Virus record (IMG/VR): IMGVR_UViG_3300047462_000191
Coordinates: 1 to 34,001 of that record
Length of the DNA stretch: 34,001 nt
Source: a virus
Reading direction: 5' to 3' (one strand)
The position numbers and the translations under genes were made by a program. The notes below the pieces were generated by a model. It was not told the origin of the DNA and searched no databases. It saw only the letters and a list, made by a program, of their open reading frames with translations. Shown one piece after another: positions 22,701-31,896 of the stretch. Numbering within the stretch: the first letter of the stretch is position 1; each line of letters starts with the position of its first letter.

Positions 22701-22837
22701 GTCGGGGAATCCTATTCTCTGGCCTGATTTCTTGCCTGTTCAGCCGCCAGCGATCAGGAGGCCGCCGCAGTGATGGGCGGCTGAGTGGTGCTGAGGCCCG
22801 CCGAAAGATCCCCGTGGGTTCCGGCGCGCGCGCCTGG
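22701..22837 (-). other. Intergenic gap with inverted repeat CAGCCGCC/GGCGGCTG
   Basis: No gene is seen in these 137 bp. CAGCCGCC (22741-22748) is the complement of GGCGGCTG (22776-22783), with a 27-base loop; there is no T-run. The palindrome GGCGCGCGCGCC lies near 22820. An mRNA structure between fibre genes is possible. Confidence 0.3.
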
Positions 22838-23269
22838 TTACGGCGTCAGCAGCGCGACCTTGCGGTCTTCCGTGAGAAGTCCCGCAGTAACCAGGGCGTC
22901 GATACTCGCCGCCGTCCTCGAATCCTTGAGATCAACGACCGTGGCGGCGCCGAGGCGGGTCAGGTAGCTCGAAATCTGCGGACTTGAGAGCGCAGCGGTG
23001 TGTAGCGCCAGATCCTCGGCGGGGGTCAGCCTGTCGAGGAACGAGAGCGATGTGATGACGGTGGGCTTTGCGATCACGGACGGCACCGGGGCCGTGAAAC
23101 CGCCTGCCGAACTAAAAAGCCATCCGGCAGCGGGTGCCGGAACGACCGTGGTCGTCTCGACGAGCGTTGCGACGAACGTCGGAGGATACAGCGATCCGAC
23201 GTCCGCCGTAACCGAAAGGATTTCACGGACGACGCCGCCGGTGATATGTGCGTATGTCTTCGCGGTCAT
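22838..23269 (-). CDS. Fibre-associated protein, assembly chaperone-like
   Basis: The 143-residue protein starts at an ATG whose AAGGA site overlaps the stop of the upstream glycine-rich fibre gene. Its N-terminal part (KTYAHITGGVVREIL, then LYPPTFVATLVE) and the later LSFLDRLTPAEDLALHTAA are typical of small proteins that follow phage fibre genes. It is either a fibre assembly factor or a small fibre tip. Confidence 0.6.
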   Translation of the reverse strand: MTAKTYAHITGGVVREILSVTADVGSLYPPTFVATLVETTTVVPAPAAGWLFSSAGGFTAPVPSVIAKPTVITSLSFLDRLTPAEDLALHTAALSSPQISSYLTRLGAATVVDLKDSRTAASIDALVTAGLLTEDRKVALLTP

Positions 23270-23280
23270 TTCATGAATCC

Positions 23281-24465
23281 TTAGTATTCGATTACGACGA
23301 CGCCGCTCTGGCCGCCCGCTCCGCCCGCACCGGCGGTGTAGTAGCCGCCGCCGCCGCCGGAGCCGTAAGCGTTGCCGCCCTCGCCGCCGTACGTGCCGCC
23401 GCGACCGCCGCCGCCCCAGTATCCCGCGCCGCCTGTGCCGCCGTAGCCGGATAGCCCGGCGGGGGAGCCGTCGCCGCCGAAGCCACCTACGATGCCGATA
23501 CCCTCGCTGTAGCCGTTTGCGCCGCCGCCTCCGGCAGTGCCGTTATTCCCGCCCTGTCCGGCTCCTCCGCCTGCCGCTGCCGCATACGGGCCGAAGAAAG
23601 CGCTCCCTCCGTATCCGCCGTCGCCTCCGGACACGCCGGGTGCGCCACCTGCCGGGACCGTTACAGTGATCGAGCTCCCTGCCGCCACCGCGACGAAGCA
23701 GATTGCGGTTCCGCCAGCTCCGCCGCCGCCGCCCGGGAGCGTGGAGGATGCCGAGCCGCCGCCTCCGCCGGATCCGGTCACGGTGACACGGAGATAAGTG
23801 ACGCCGTTCGCGGAGGGAGGAACGACAAAGGTGTAAACGCCAGGCGTGCCGTAGACCGCCATGTCGTGCTTTCCGCGGATCACGTTGGCGATGCTCGTGG
23901 AAAGGCCGTTGACATCGGTCGTTACGCCGCTCGCGAGATTGGCGATGGCCGCGTCGATGCTGTTCACGTCCGTCGTGACGCCAGTCGCAAGGTTAGCGAT
24001 CGCTGCATTCAGCGACACCGTGTCGGCTTCCCGCGCAGCGATTTCAGCCGCCAGTCCGCTGGTGCTTGCCACCCAGCCCGCGCCTGCGGCATCGGGGTTA
24101 GTCAGGTTGTTGTCGACGGTCGACTGATAGGTAAGGCCGGGCGTCGACACGGATCCGATCAGGGCCCCGGCAGGATATCCGCCGATCTCCGTCTGGAACG
24201 TCGGGTCGTAGCTGACCGGGCCACCGGCAGCCACCCACCGCGCCCACGCGGAAAGCTGGTTCAGAATGCCGTTGAAGTCGTAGCCGGAGCACGCGACGCC
24301 ACCTGCGTTCAGAGCCTGGAAGTTCAGCGGCGGGAATCCGTCATTGAGGCTGGCCGCGCCGGGCGTGACGGTAATCTGCGACGCCGTGGGGATCTGACGG
24401 ATATAGGAGCCCGCGTTCGCAGCGAACGGGATCGGGAACTTGGCGGGGATGTTGCTATTCTGCAC
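23281..24465 (-). CDS. Tail fibre with glycine-rich adhesin C-terminus
   Basis: I chose the GTG at 24465 (GGAGA nine bases upstream), which overlaps the DUF2612 gene; the longer open frame starts inside that gene. The 394-residue protein has an attachment-type N-terminus (QNSNIPAKFPIPFAANAG), a helical repeat region (ANLATGVTTDVNSIDAAIAN and a near copy), and about 130 residues of glycine-rich repeats ending SGVVVIEY. Polyglycine domains of this type form sheet sandwiches in phage adhesins such as S16 gp38. It probably binds a surface receptor through loops of the glycine-rich part. Confidence 0.8.
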   Translation of the reverse strand: MQNSNIPAKFPIPFAANAGSYIRQIPTASQITVTPGAASLNDGFPPLNFQALNAGGVACSGYDFNGILNQLSAWARWVAAGGPVSYDPTFQTEIGGYPAGALIGSVSTPGLTYQSTVDNNLTNPDAAGAGWVASTSGLAAEIAAREADTVSLNAAIANLATGVTTDVNSIDAAIANLASGVTTDVNGLSTSIANVIRGKHDMAVYGTPGVYTFVVPPSANGVTYLRVTVTGSGGGGGSASSTLPGGGGGAGGTAICFVAVAAGSSITVTVPAGGAPGVSGGDGGYGGSAFFGPYAAAAGGGAGQGGNNGTAGGGGANGYSEGIGIVGGFGGDGSPAGLSGYGGTGGAGYWGGGGRGGTYGGEGGNAYGSGGGGGYYTAGAGGAGGQSGVVVIEY

Positions 24466-25183
24466 GGGTGGGGTCTCCGCTGAATGAGCCGTAGCCGAAC
24501 GGGGCGAAACCGCCCTCGCCGAAGCCGAACAGCCCGGGTGGAAAAACTTGCTGGACGAAGACGCCGACACCGGCCGGGCGCGGAACCGCGCCGCTCTGCG
24601 TCAGGATCGCCTTCTCTACGAGCTGAAGCTCGAACTCGAAGGTCATGAGCATCAGCATGCTGCCGACATCCGAGCAGTAAGCCCGGCCTCTTCCTGCGAA
24701 GAGTTGCTGCATCAGGCTGTTGATCACCGGAGCGGAGCAGCCGGAGATGTTCGCGGCCGCCTTGATCAGGATGAGTTCGAGATACGCATCGTCTGTCAGG
24801 GAGTAGTTGAGCGAAGCGGTCGACCGCGAGTAGAACACGCCGCTTCCGAAGGTGTCGTATCCGCCTTCCGAGAACCCGAAGTTTCCGGGAGCAGGGATGG
24901 AAAGGATACGGGACACGCCGACGATGCGGCCCCAGACGTCCAGCCCGTAGCCCTCGGCGGTGTCCAGGTTCCAGATGAGATCGTAGAACTCGTCGATCTT
25001 CGCGCCCGGGTCGGCGGCGGACGAAAAGCTCTCGATGATCGCGCGGATGACCGGGCTGTTGGCGTACTGGCTGATGATCGTTGAATTGACATCGAGGAGC
25101 GAGAGATCGCTCTGGCCGTCCGTCAGATAATAGCCGTCCACGCCGACGAGAAACTTCCCGTCAGACCCCAGGAGGAACGCCAT
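24455..25183 (-). CDS. Baseplate/tail-end protein, DUF2612 family
   Basis: The 242-residue protein matches the DUF2612 type: NSPVIRAIIESF, IDEFYDLIWNLDTAEGYGLDVWGRIVGVSR (diagnostic), and a C-terminal LFGFGEGGFAPFGYGSFSG. These proteins follow the J-like wedge in contractile-tail phages and link baseplate to fibre, like Mu gp48. The order here (J-like, DUF2612, fibre) supports that. Confidence 0.85.
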   Translation of the reverse strand: MAFLLGSDGKFLVGVDGYYLTDGQSDLSLLDVNSTIISQYANSPVIRAIIESFSSAADPGAKIDEFYDLIWNLDTAEGYGLDVWGRIVGVSRILSIPAPGNFGFSEGGYDTFGSGVFYSRSTASLNYSLTDDAYLELILIKAAANISGCSAPVINSLMQQLFAGRGRAYCSDVGSMLMLMTFEFELQLVEKAILTQSGAVPRPAGVGVFVQQVFPPGLFGFGEGGFAPFGYGSFSGDPTRAE

Positions 25184-25193
25184 CTTCAGCCTC

Positions 25194-26405
25194 CTACAGG
25201 TAGTTGACCGAGATGTTCGAGGCGTCCGTCACCGGCGTCTGGTTGACCGGGAGCGTCAGCGAGTTCTGGTTGCCCGAGGTGGTGCCGATCTGGATGGACA
25301 GCACCTGCGCCCACGCCCCCAGCCCGGTCACCGCCGAGTAGAAGCGGCTGGCGTAGAGCGTGCTTCCGATACGCGCCCGGGGACCGCCGTCGCCGCCGAC
25401 GAAAGCGGACATGATCGCGGCCTGGATAAGCGCCAGCGCATTGGACGGCGCACCCGATCCGTAGGCCAGATTAACTACGACCGAGATCGAGGTCGGCACC
25501 GGGATATCGAAGGTCACCGCGTAGGTCGGGAGCGGAGTCGTGTAGCCGTTGTTGTCGGTGACGGACACCGTGGTGTTGCCGTTGTAGTTGCAGCCGATGG
25601 ACTTCTTCATCCAGATCGCTCTGGCGATGTCAGCGGCCACACCCCCGACGACGGCGACATAGAGGCTGTGCGGAGCGAGAGTGACGCCGCCGATGACGGT
25701 GGAATTGCCGGAAGGGTTGTCCACGACGAACGCATCCAGCACCCCGGCGCATGTCAGGACGGCCGCGCGGATGGAGCCGACCGAACCGAGCGCGTTGATC
25801 GCCACGCTGGCCTGACGCCGGGCCTCGAACGCCGCCCGCCCCTCGACGAGGTTGCCGATGGTCCCGGCCGCCGATGAGATGGCGGTGTTCCATCCGTTGA
25901 CGGTGCGCGAGATGACGAAGGTCTGCGCCGGGCAGATGACCGGCCCGGTAACGTTGCAAGCGAACTGGATCAGGACCGTGCCGCTGGTCGGGATAGTCCC
26001 GGTTTCCGTGGAAATATACTGGTTGCCGTCATTCGCGGTCAGCAGGCTTCCGACCGGGATCACCGTGCCGACCGCGCCGACACACGCGACGTCGGTGACC
26101 GTGGAGGCAGCGGCGATCCGGTCGAGGAAATAGATGCGCCCGATGGCGTCCTGCATGCGCCCGCTGGCGAAAGCCGGGTCGACCGAGTTGAACAGGGCCA
26201 TCAGCAGGGCGTTGGTGTCGCCGAGGATCGCAGCCTCGCTCGAGGCGAGCTGCCCCTGCGGGGTGAAAAGGTTGGTGACATTCAGAGCGCCGCCGAAGGC
26301 CGCGTTGATGTCGGAAAGCCTCCCGGCGAGGATGGCTGACTCAGGCGGGGCGACGAACCCCGTATCGGTGAACGTCGGCAGCGGGACGGAGCTAGAACCC
26401 GACAT
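25194..26405 (-). CDS. Baseplate wedge protein, J-like
   Basis: The 403-residue protein follows the baseplate J pattern: PPESAILAGRLSDINAAFGG near the start, LDRIAAASTV, ACVGAVGTVIPVGSLLTANDGN, and an end with VSILQIGTTSGNQNSL-like features. It joins the central hub to the outer wedge as in P2 gpJ and Mu gp47. It overlaps the gp46-like gene by 14 bases. Confidence 0.85.
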   Translation of the reverse strand: MSGSSSVPLPTFTDTGFVAPPESAILAGRLSDINAAFGGALNVTNLFTPQGQLASSEAAILGDTNALLMALFNSVDPAFASGRMQDAIGRIYFLDRIAAASTVTDVACVGAVGTVIPVGSLLTANDGNQYISTETGTIPTSGTVLIQFACNVTGPVICPAQTFVISRTVNGWNTAISSAAGTIGNLVEGRAAFEARRQASVAINALGSVGSIRAAVLTCAGVLDAFVVDNPSGNSTVIGGVTLAPHSLYVAVVGGVAADIARAIWMKKSIGCNYNGNTTVSVTDNNGYTTPLPTYAVTFDIPVPTSISVVVNLAYGSGAPSNALALIQAAIMSAFVGGDGGPRARIGSTLYASRFYSAVTGLGAWAQVLSIQIGTTSGNQNSLTLPVNQTPVTDASNISVNYL

Positions 26406-26760
26406 TGGATGTTGCTCCCGTGCTGTCCGTGACCTGAAGCTGTCCTGAGACCTTCCGGGCGACGACGGACGTAATGAAAGTCTGCGCCGTCAGGACGCCC
26501 GGCACTGTCAGGGCTGCTGCCGAGACCTCCGCCTTCACGAGCGCCAGGGGCGGCCGCTTCCCGAGGATCTGCTGGAAGTAGGGCACGCCGACCGTGGTGT
26601 CGTAGTAGACCTCGCCTTTGAACGTTCGGACCGCGCTGGCGCTGTCCTGGGCGACCGCATAGGGCGGGGCGGCCATGGCGATGTTGTCACTCGCATCCGC
26701 ACAGAGATCCCAGGTCGAGATGTCCAGCAGGAGGGTGTTGCCCGGTGTCTGAGCGGTCAT
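26392..26760 (-). CDS. Baseplate wedge protein, gp46/gp25-like
   Basis: The 122-residue protein has the spaced features of the gp46/gp25-type wedge: NTLLLDISTWDLCAD, AQDSASAVRTFKGEVYYDTTVGVPYFQQILG and VTDSTG. It overlaps both neighbours, and the order spike, gp46-like, J-like is the standard one of contractile-tail modules. Confidence 0.8.
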   Translation of the reverse strand: MTAQTPGNTLLLDISTWDLCADASDNIAMAAPPYAVAQDSASAVRTFKGEVYYDTTVGVPYFQQILGKRPPLALVKAEVSAAALTVPGVLTAQTFITSVVARKVSGQLQVTDSTGATSNVGF

Positions 26761-27530
26761 GCCGGTGGTCCCGAGTTGCCATGCCCACCGGCGTTGGTGT
26801 GCGTGTGGGTGTGGACGCTGGTTCCTTCGGCAACCACGTCGTTGGTGACGTTGACCGGACCCTGCATCGAGACGGATCCGCTGCCGCCCTCGAAGCCCAC
26901 CTGCGTGATCTGGCCGTTCAGCGCGATCTGCGGGGCCGACAGCTTGATGCCGTCAGTGGCGTCCAGTTCGATGTCCTTAGCCTGCAACTTGATCGTCTTC
27001 GGCGAGACGAGGGTGATGCCGTCTTCCGAGAACTGGATGTATTGGGTCGGCGTCCCGCCGTGGCAGCTGAAGAGATAGACACCGTCCGACATGTCGTTCT
27101 GGCGGCGGCTGCCCGGATTGGAGCGGGCGCCTGTCGCCTTGACGCCCGAGATATCCCGGTCGGCGAAGACCGCGATGCCGATGTCCCCGACCTTGGGATC
27201 CAGGATGACCGCATCGCCGCCCGAGTTCTGCGTGCGGGCATACGGCAGGCCGTGGACGGTTCCGTGCGGATACGATTTGCCCGATCCGTCGATCATGTTG
27301 ACCAGCGGCGTCACATCGACGGTTCCGACCGGGGTGACGCCTCCGGCGTTGGTGACGGAGACGATCTGCACCAGCGTGGATCCTGCGACGGTGGCGAGGA
27401 TCTGCTTGATCAGGAACTGCTGCGTCAGGAACGGTGATAGGTCGGTTTCTGGCTTGCGGGCACCCGTGATGTAAGGCGTCGGTGCGATGGTCTGGATGGA
27501 GACCTCTGATTGCGCCGTGGAGTCCGCCAT
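26757..27530 (-). CDS. Baseplate central spike, gpV/Gp138-like
   Basis: The 257-residue protein has an OB-fold-like N-terminus with PYARTQNSGG and DPKVGDIGIAVFADRDI (residues about 100-130), a beta-helix-like middle (KTIKLQAKDIELDATDGIKL), and a tip reading SVHTHTHTNAGGHGNSGPPA. Membrane-piercing spikes of this family (P2 gpV, phi92 gp138) bind an iron ion at the tip with a HxH motif, which is visible here. It pierces the outer membrane during tail contraction. Confidence 0.85.
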   Translation of the reverse strand: MADSTAQSEVSIQTIAPTPYITGARKPETDLSPFLTQQFLIKQILATVAGSTLVQIVSVTNAGGVTPVGTVDVTPLVNMIDGSGKSYPHGTVHGLPYARTQNSGGDAVILDPKVGDIGIAVFADRDISGVKATGARSNPGSRRQNDMSDGVYLFSCHGGTPTQYIQFSEDGITLVSPKTIKLQAKDIELDATDGIKLSAPQIALNGQITQVGFEGGSGSVSMQGPVNVTNDVVAEGTSVHTHTHTNAGGHGNSGPPA

Positions 27531-27551
27531 ATCGAGAACTCCACGATGCCA

Positions 27552-28415
27552 TCAGATGTTGCGGACTGTCGGATCTCCGCAGTCGCAGTGGGTCAGCCAG
27601 GTGCCGTCGGGAACCTCAGCCTCGAGGTGATGCTCGACGCCGATGACAGGCCATGTCTTGCAGGCCGCCTGGATGATCGACTTCACCTGGATCTGCGACC
27701 CGATGGTGATCTGCGGGTTGAACTCCGTATCCAGCGAGATGCCGTTTTCGAAGTAGCGCGGATAACCGATCATCCCCGTCTCTTTGCTGATGACGGGAAC
27801 CGCACCTGCGCGGCTGCCGCCCGCTGGCCAGATCGTCATCACGCCGCCGCTGATATCGATTTCGAAGGGCGCGGCGGACTTGATCTTCTCGATCTGCTGC
27901 ATCGCCGTGCCCCACAGGTATTGGGGCGGTATCTGCAACGTCACGCCGTTGTTGACGAAGCGGTAGTTCATCTGGTTGGCGATGCCTGACAGGATGGTGG
28001 CGACATCGGCTCCGTTCGGAAAACTGTTCGGCGTGACCGGCTGCATCTGGTCGTAGACCGAGCCGACCGCCTCGATGACCATCGGCGAGTCCGGACTCTC
28101 GTTCAGATCGGGAAAGCACATCTGAATGTTGCCGACGAACACGGTCGCCATCCCGCTCACGTCGTCACCGGCGGAGATGGTCACCGTGTTCTGGTTCGAT
28201 CCCTGCCTCGGCATGCCGATGGTGCAGAGCCGGTTCATCCAGCTCAGGTTCATGCCGTAAATCTTGATCTGGGCGGTTGGCTGATCGCTCGAGACAGCTT
28301 TTATGTGGGCGGAAACCCGGAGACCTTTTGCGGCCGCCGTGCTGCCTTTGTCTCCCGGCTGCGCAGGGCCTGCCAGTGAGAACGAGATATCGATCTTCTT
28401 CTTGGTGAAGCTCAT
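27552..28415 (-). CDS. Baseplate hub protein
   Basis: The 287-residue protein starts MSFTKKKIDISFSLAG and is beta-rich (IKAVSSDQPTAQIKIYGM, VFVGNIQMCFPDLN, IEAVGSVYDQMQPV), with a middle helical part (VATILSGIANQMNYRF). This agrees with hub proteins of the gp27 or gpD type, which attach to the spike. It overlaps the plug gene by four bases. Confidence 0.75.
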   Translation of the reverse strand: MSFTKKKIDISFSLAGPAQPGDKGSTAAAKGLRVSAHIKAVSSDQPTAQIKIYGMNLSWMNRLCTIGMPRQGSNQNTVTISAGDDVSGMATVFVGNIQMCFPDLNESPDSPMVIEAVGSVYDQMQPVTPNSFPNGADVATILSGIANQMNYRFVNNGVTLQIPPQYLWGTAMQQIEKIKSAAPFEIDISGGVMTIWPAGGSRAGAVPVISKETGMIGYPRYFENGISLDTEFNPQITIGSQIQVKSIIQAACKTWPVIGVEHHLEAEVPDGTWLTHCDCGDPTVRNI

Positions 28416-28723
28416 GTCGCCACCGGAGGATCGCTGGGTTCGAGGTAGAGCAGCACGTATCTGCCGCCGAGGCCGTCATACGAGGGGTCGTCCGATCCCT
28501 GGGTGTCGTAGAAGCAGAGGTCGCCGGTGAACCCGAAATAGGTGTCCCTGATGATCCGGTTGAGGTTCTGCGCGATGACGCCGCCGAGGATAAGGATGCC
28601 GTTCAGGAAGACGTTGACGAACATGCCGTAACGCGTCTGGTAAACCGCAATCGCGCACCCCTGTCCGTTCAGGGACACCGTCACGATCTGGGATGGCACT
28701 GCCTGGAGCGGGATGACCTGCAT
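28412..28723 (-). CDS. Baseplate plug-like protein
   Basis: The 103-residue protein (MQVIPLQAVPSQIVTVSLNG, then RYGMFVNVFLNGILILGGV and YDGLGGRYVLLYLEP) matches the small plug type found beside the hub in contractile tails. It is coupled by overlap to the hub gene. Confidence 0.75.
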   Translation of the reverse strand: MQVIPLQAVPSQIVTVSLNGQGCAIAVYQTRYGMFVNVFLNGILILGGVIAQNLNRIIRDTYFGFTGDLCFYDTQGSDDPSYDGLGGRYVLLYLEPSDPPVAT

Positions 28724-28741
28724 GTGGGTGCCTCCCGGAAG

Positions 28742-29449
28742 TTAGATCGACATCTTCCCCGTCGAGATCGCCGGGGTGACGGTCGGATTCTGCGTGTTCG
28801 GCGACGGCGCCTGTGTCGGCGGCGTCTGCCCGGCTGTCGGAACCTGTGTCTGCGGCGGCCCGCTGTTGACCTGATCGACGGCGGAGGGATCAGCCGTCGA
28901 GGTGAAGGTGACGCCGGAGGCCACGCGGACCTCCTGGACGGCAATCTCGACTACGAAGAGCGTGATGCCGTTCTGGACCTTGCGGCTGAACTGGTAGCTG
29001 CCGAGGTTCGCGTTGATGTAGGTGAACTCGGGCACGCAGACGCTGTAGAATTTCAGGTCGCCGCAGGCCGCCATCACGGCCGCCAGAAACGACTCCCGGT
29101 TAGCCGCGTAAGTCGAAGGGTCACCTGCCGGGACTGTGCCGTCGCATGACAGGCTGATCCGGGCCTCGAATGGTTCCTCGACCTTGTTGTAGCTGGCGAA
29201 GGAACCTTCCTCGATCGGATGATTGGCGACCTTGTAGCCCTTTTTGAATTCGACGCTCAGAACGGAGGTCGCACCCGGAAAGGCGTTCTCGCCGTTGAGA
29301 TAGACACCCCATCTGGCATCTGCGAAGGCCGACACGACAGCGGGATCGTCAGCCGTAAGCGGAGGCAACGGGGATTCCGTTACCTCCGTCTGACGGTCTA
29401 CTACCGGCACGCCTGGCGCGTCCGGGACATCGGGGGTGGAAACAGACAT
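28742..29449 (-). CDS. Baseplate/tail protein, Dit-like
   Basis: The 235-residue protein has FKKGYKVANHPIEEGSFASY, then KVEEPFEARISLSC, which follows the pattern of Dit-like or distal tail proteins (F, then YNKV, then P, then a beta strand). A Pro/Thr-rich tail (TQVPTAGQTPPTQAPSPNT) ends it. It shares its ATG with the tape measure stop region and lies between tape measure and hub, where such a protein belongs. The exact name is uncertain. Confidence 0.65.
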   Translation of the reverse strand: MSVSTPDVPDAPGVPVVDRQTEVTESPLPPLTADDPAVVSAFADARWGVYLNGENAFPGATSVLSVEFKKGYKVANHPIEEGSFASYNKVEEPFEARISLSCDGTVPAGDPSTYAANRESFLAAVMAACGDLKFYSVCVPEFTYINANLGSYQFSRKVQNGITLFVVEIAVQEVRVASGVTFTSTADPSAVDQVNSGPPQTQVPTAGQTPPTQAPSPNTQNPTVTPAISTGKMSI

Positions 29450-31893
29450 CAGACCATCCCCGTATTTGCCTGGCTGACCATATTGCGCCGCATCACCTCC
29501 GCGCTGACCGCTTCCCCGTGGCTTCGCGGGTTAGTGGTCGGCGTATGGACGTGGATGTCGCCGATCGTGGTCTGAGACGTGTTTGCGGGCGGCGGCGTCT
29601 GACCGGCGACCCTGTCTGACGCGTTCGGCGCGTACTGCTTGCCGAGCATCGCCATCGCCCGGGCGTCGAAGTGGCCGTAACGCTGCTTCCAGACATCAAG
29701 AAACTGGGCCACGGTCGGGTTGTTGCCCAGCTTCGCTCTCATGTCGCTCGGGATGTTCCCGAGGATGGCGGATGTTGCGATCCCGCGGGTCTTATAGAAC
29801 CTCGAGATTGCATCGATGGCGCTGGAGTTCGGATCCGCGCTCAGGAGTGCGGGTCCGCCGGATGGGCCCTGCTGGTGAGCAAGGTAAACTTCCCACGGCG
29901 CCGGATCGCGACCCAGCTTTCGCCTCAAGCCGTCGGTCCGCCGCTTCAGTGTCGCGATGCCCGCCCATATCTCGTCTGACAGGGAAGCACCCCGTCTCGA
30001 CTTGCCGGGCATCGACTGCTTCCATTCGTCCTCCGACAGCTGGTATGGCCCCGTGTAGGTGCCTCCGCCGTTATTGGTGCCGAACGAGCTTTCGATGCCC
30101 ATCGAGGCAGCCGCCAGCCTTGGATCGACGCCCTGAGCAGCAGCATCCTTCATCGCCAGCTCGACGTTCGCGCGCTGGTTGCCGGTCGGCCCGGTAATCG
30201 GCGGCGTCAGAGGAACAGGCGGCCCCGGCGGCAACCCGGAGATCGAACTGCCCGAGGTCGACGGAGCCGAGCCGGAACTCGGGAGGCTGCCGGAGCCGGA
30301 GGGAGAGGACCGCCCCGGGCTGTAACCGCCTCCCGATGAGCTTCCGCCGGTGGTGTAACTGGCATTTTGAACGCCGCTGCCGCCGCTGCCTACGCTTCCG
30401 TGGGGAGCATATTGGCGGGACAGCCAATCCAGCAGCCCGTAACCGAACCGGTCCCAGAAGGTGTCGATATGGGTGCCGAGCGCATCCATGGTGCCGTCGC
30501 CGCCGGGATGGAAGGCGCTCTGGTGAATCAGGCCGTCCGTAGGCGGCGGAGAAGCGCCGGGCGGGCTGCCCATCTTTCCTTCCGCACGGAGCCTCGCGAT
30601 CTCGGCGTCTTCGCCGTTGTTCAGGCCGCCGATCCGGAACCCGTAGTAGGTCGTCGCTGCGGCCGCTGCGATCCATGCCAAAGTAGCGGCAGCGGTACCA
30701 ATCACGCCACCCGCGACCGCAGCACCTCCCGCTGCGGCGCCACCTTCTGCCGCGGCGGCGCCACCTGCGACCGCGGCTCCCCCGCCGGTAACGGCCTCAG
30801 GAATGAGCGGAGCTACCTTCGGCAGCAAGCTAGCGATGACGCTCGATGTCACCTTTTTCGCAAGCACGCCGACTGCGGCGAGGAGGCCGACGCCGCCGAC
30901 CGCCGTCGCCGCAAGGGCGGGCCCGTGTCCGGGCTGACTGAGATAAGTCGCGAACTCCGTCAGCCCGTTGATAACCTTTGTGATAGTAGGCGCGAAGACG
31001 TTCTCGATCGTGTCCCCGACTTTCTTGGCGGCGGACTTGAGCTGCTCGAAAGCGGTCTCGAGTTCCTGGTCGTTTTGCACCGTCTTCGGATCGGTGGCTG
31101 CCGGTTTCGCCGAAGCCATCAGCTTTTCGAAGTCGGGGCGCATCATCAGGTTGAATGCGCTCTCGCCGATGCCGAGCTTGTTGGCGAGATACTGCGTGTC
31201 CTGCCGTGTGTGCCCGGCCTGCGACTGGTATTCCAGCAGGCGGTCGCGAACGGTCGACGCGGCCTTCTCCGGATCCTGCAAGTCCCTTGCGGAAAGCTTC
31301 AGGCGCGAGAGGACCGATGTATCGAATCCCTCGTGGTTCTTGAGCTTCTCGAACGTGTCGAGCAGGCCGCCGAACATGGCATTGGCGTCGTCCGCCGTGC
31401 CTCCGGCCGCCTTCATCGCGTTGCGCCAGGTGTCCAGCGCCGGGACGGTCATCCCGAGGTTCTGGGCGGTCCGGCCGAGCGCGGCGTTCAGCGGCGTGAT
31501 GGTCGACACGAATCCTTTGATGCCCATGCCGAGCGTGAAGGCGGCCGCGACGTCCAGGGCGATGTTGCGCACTTTGCCGAGGGTTTCCCCGACCCGCTTG
31601 GTGTGATCGGCGATCTCCTTCTGACGCTTGACGGCTTCGGCGTGGCGCTTCTTTTCTTCCTCTGCGGCGGCTTTCGCGGCGGCGTCCTGCACCTTGGTCG
31701 CCTTCGCAACCGAGGCGGACGCCTTCTGCTGCGCGCCAGCCGTTGCATCTGCGGACGCCTGAGTGACAGTTCCGGCATCCGCAGCCGCCTTGGCGGTCTT
31801 CGCCAGTTCGGCCTGTGTTTCCTTCGCGCCCTTGACGAAGCCTGAATTGTCGATGCCGAGCGATACGAGAAGGGTTTCAATGAAGTCGGCCAT
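29449..31893 (-). CDS. Tail tape measure protein with lytic transglycosylase domain
   Basis: The 814-residue protein starts LVSLGIDNSGFVKGAKETQA, has an Ala-rich coiled coil (residues about 20-120), TLGMGIKGFVSTITPLNAA, an Ala/Gly-rich hydrophobic region (about 330-400) and a Gly/Ser linker. Residues about 570-735 (VDPRLAAASMGIESSFGTN, TYTGPYQLSEDEWKQS) form an SLT-type domain with the catalytic Glu in GIESS. Its length fixes the tail length, and the SLT part would cut peptidoglycan during ejection. It ends IHVHTPTTNPRSHG, a motif common in tape measures. Confidence 0.9.
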   Translation of the reverse strand: MADFIETLLVSLGIDNSGFVKGAKETQAELAKTAKAAADAGTVTQASADATAGAQQKASASVAKATKVQDAAAKAAAEEEKKRHAEAVKRQKEIADHTKRVGETLGKVRNIALDVAAAFTLGMGIKGFVSTITPLNAALGRTAQNLGMTVPALDTWRNAMKAAGGTADDANAMFGGLLDTFEKLKNHEGFDTSVLSRLKLSARDLQDPEKAASTVRDRLLEYQSQAGHTRQDTQYLANKLGIGESAFNLMMRPDFEKLMASAKPAATDPKTVQNDQELETAFEQLKSAAKKVGDTIENVFAPTITKVINGLTEFATYLSQPGHGPALAATAVGGVGLLAAVGVLAKKVTSSVIASLLPKVAPLIPEAVTGGGAAVAGGAAAAEGGAAAGGAAVAGGVIGTAAATLAWIAAAAATTYYGFRIGGLNNGEDAEIARLRAEGKMGSPPGASPPPTDGLIHQSAFHPGGDGTMDALGTHIDTFWDRFGYGLLDWLSRQYAPHGSVGSGGSGVQNASYTTGGSSSGGGYSPGRSSPSGSGSLPSSGSAPSTSGSSISGLPPGPPVPLTPPITGPTGNQRANVELAMKDAAAQGVDPRLAAASMGIESSFGTNNGGGTYTGPYQLSEDEWKQSMPGKSRRGASLSDEIWAGIATLKRRTDGLRRKLGRDPAPWEVYLAHQQGPSGGPALLSADPNSSAIDAISRFYKTRGIATSAILGNIPSDMRAKLGNNPTVAQFLDVWKQRYGHFDARAMAMLGKQYAPNASDRVAGQTPPPANTSQTTIGDIHVHTPTTNPRSHGEAVSAEVMRRNMVSQANTGMV

Positions 31894-31896
31894 GGC

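Noticed and set aside
30367-31845. Plus-strand open frame of 492 codons
   Set aside because: It is the antisense of the tape measure gene in GC-rich sequence; it has no motif and no ribosome site.
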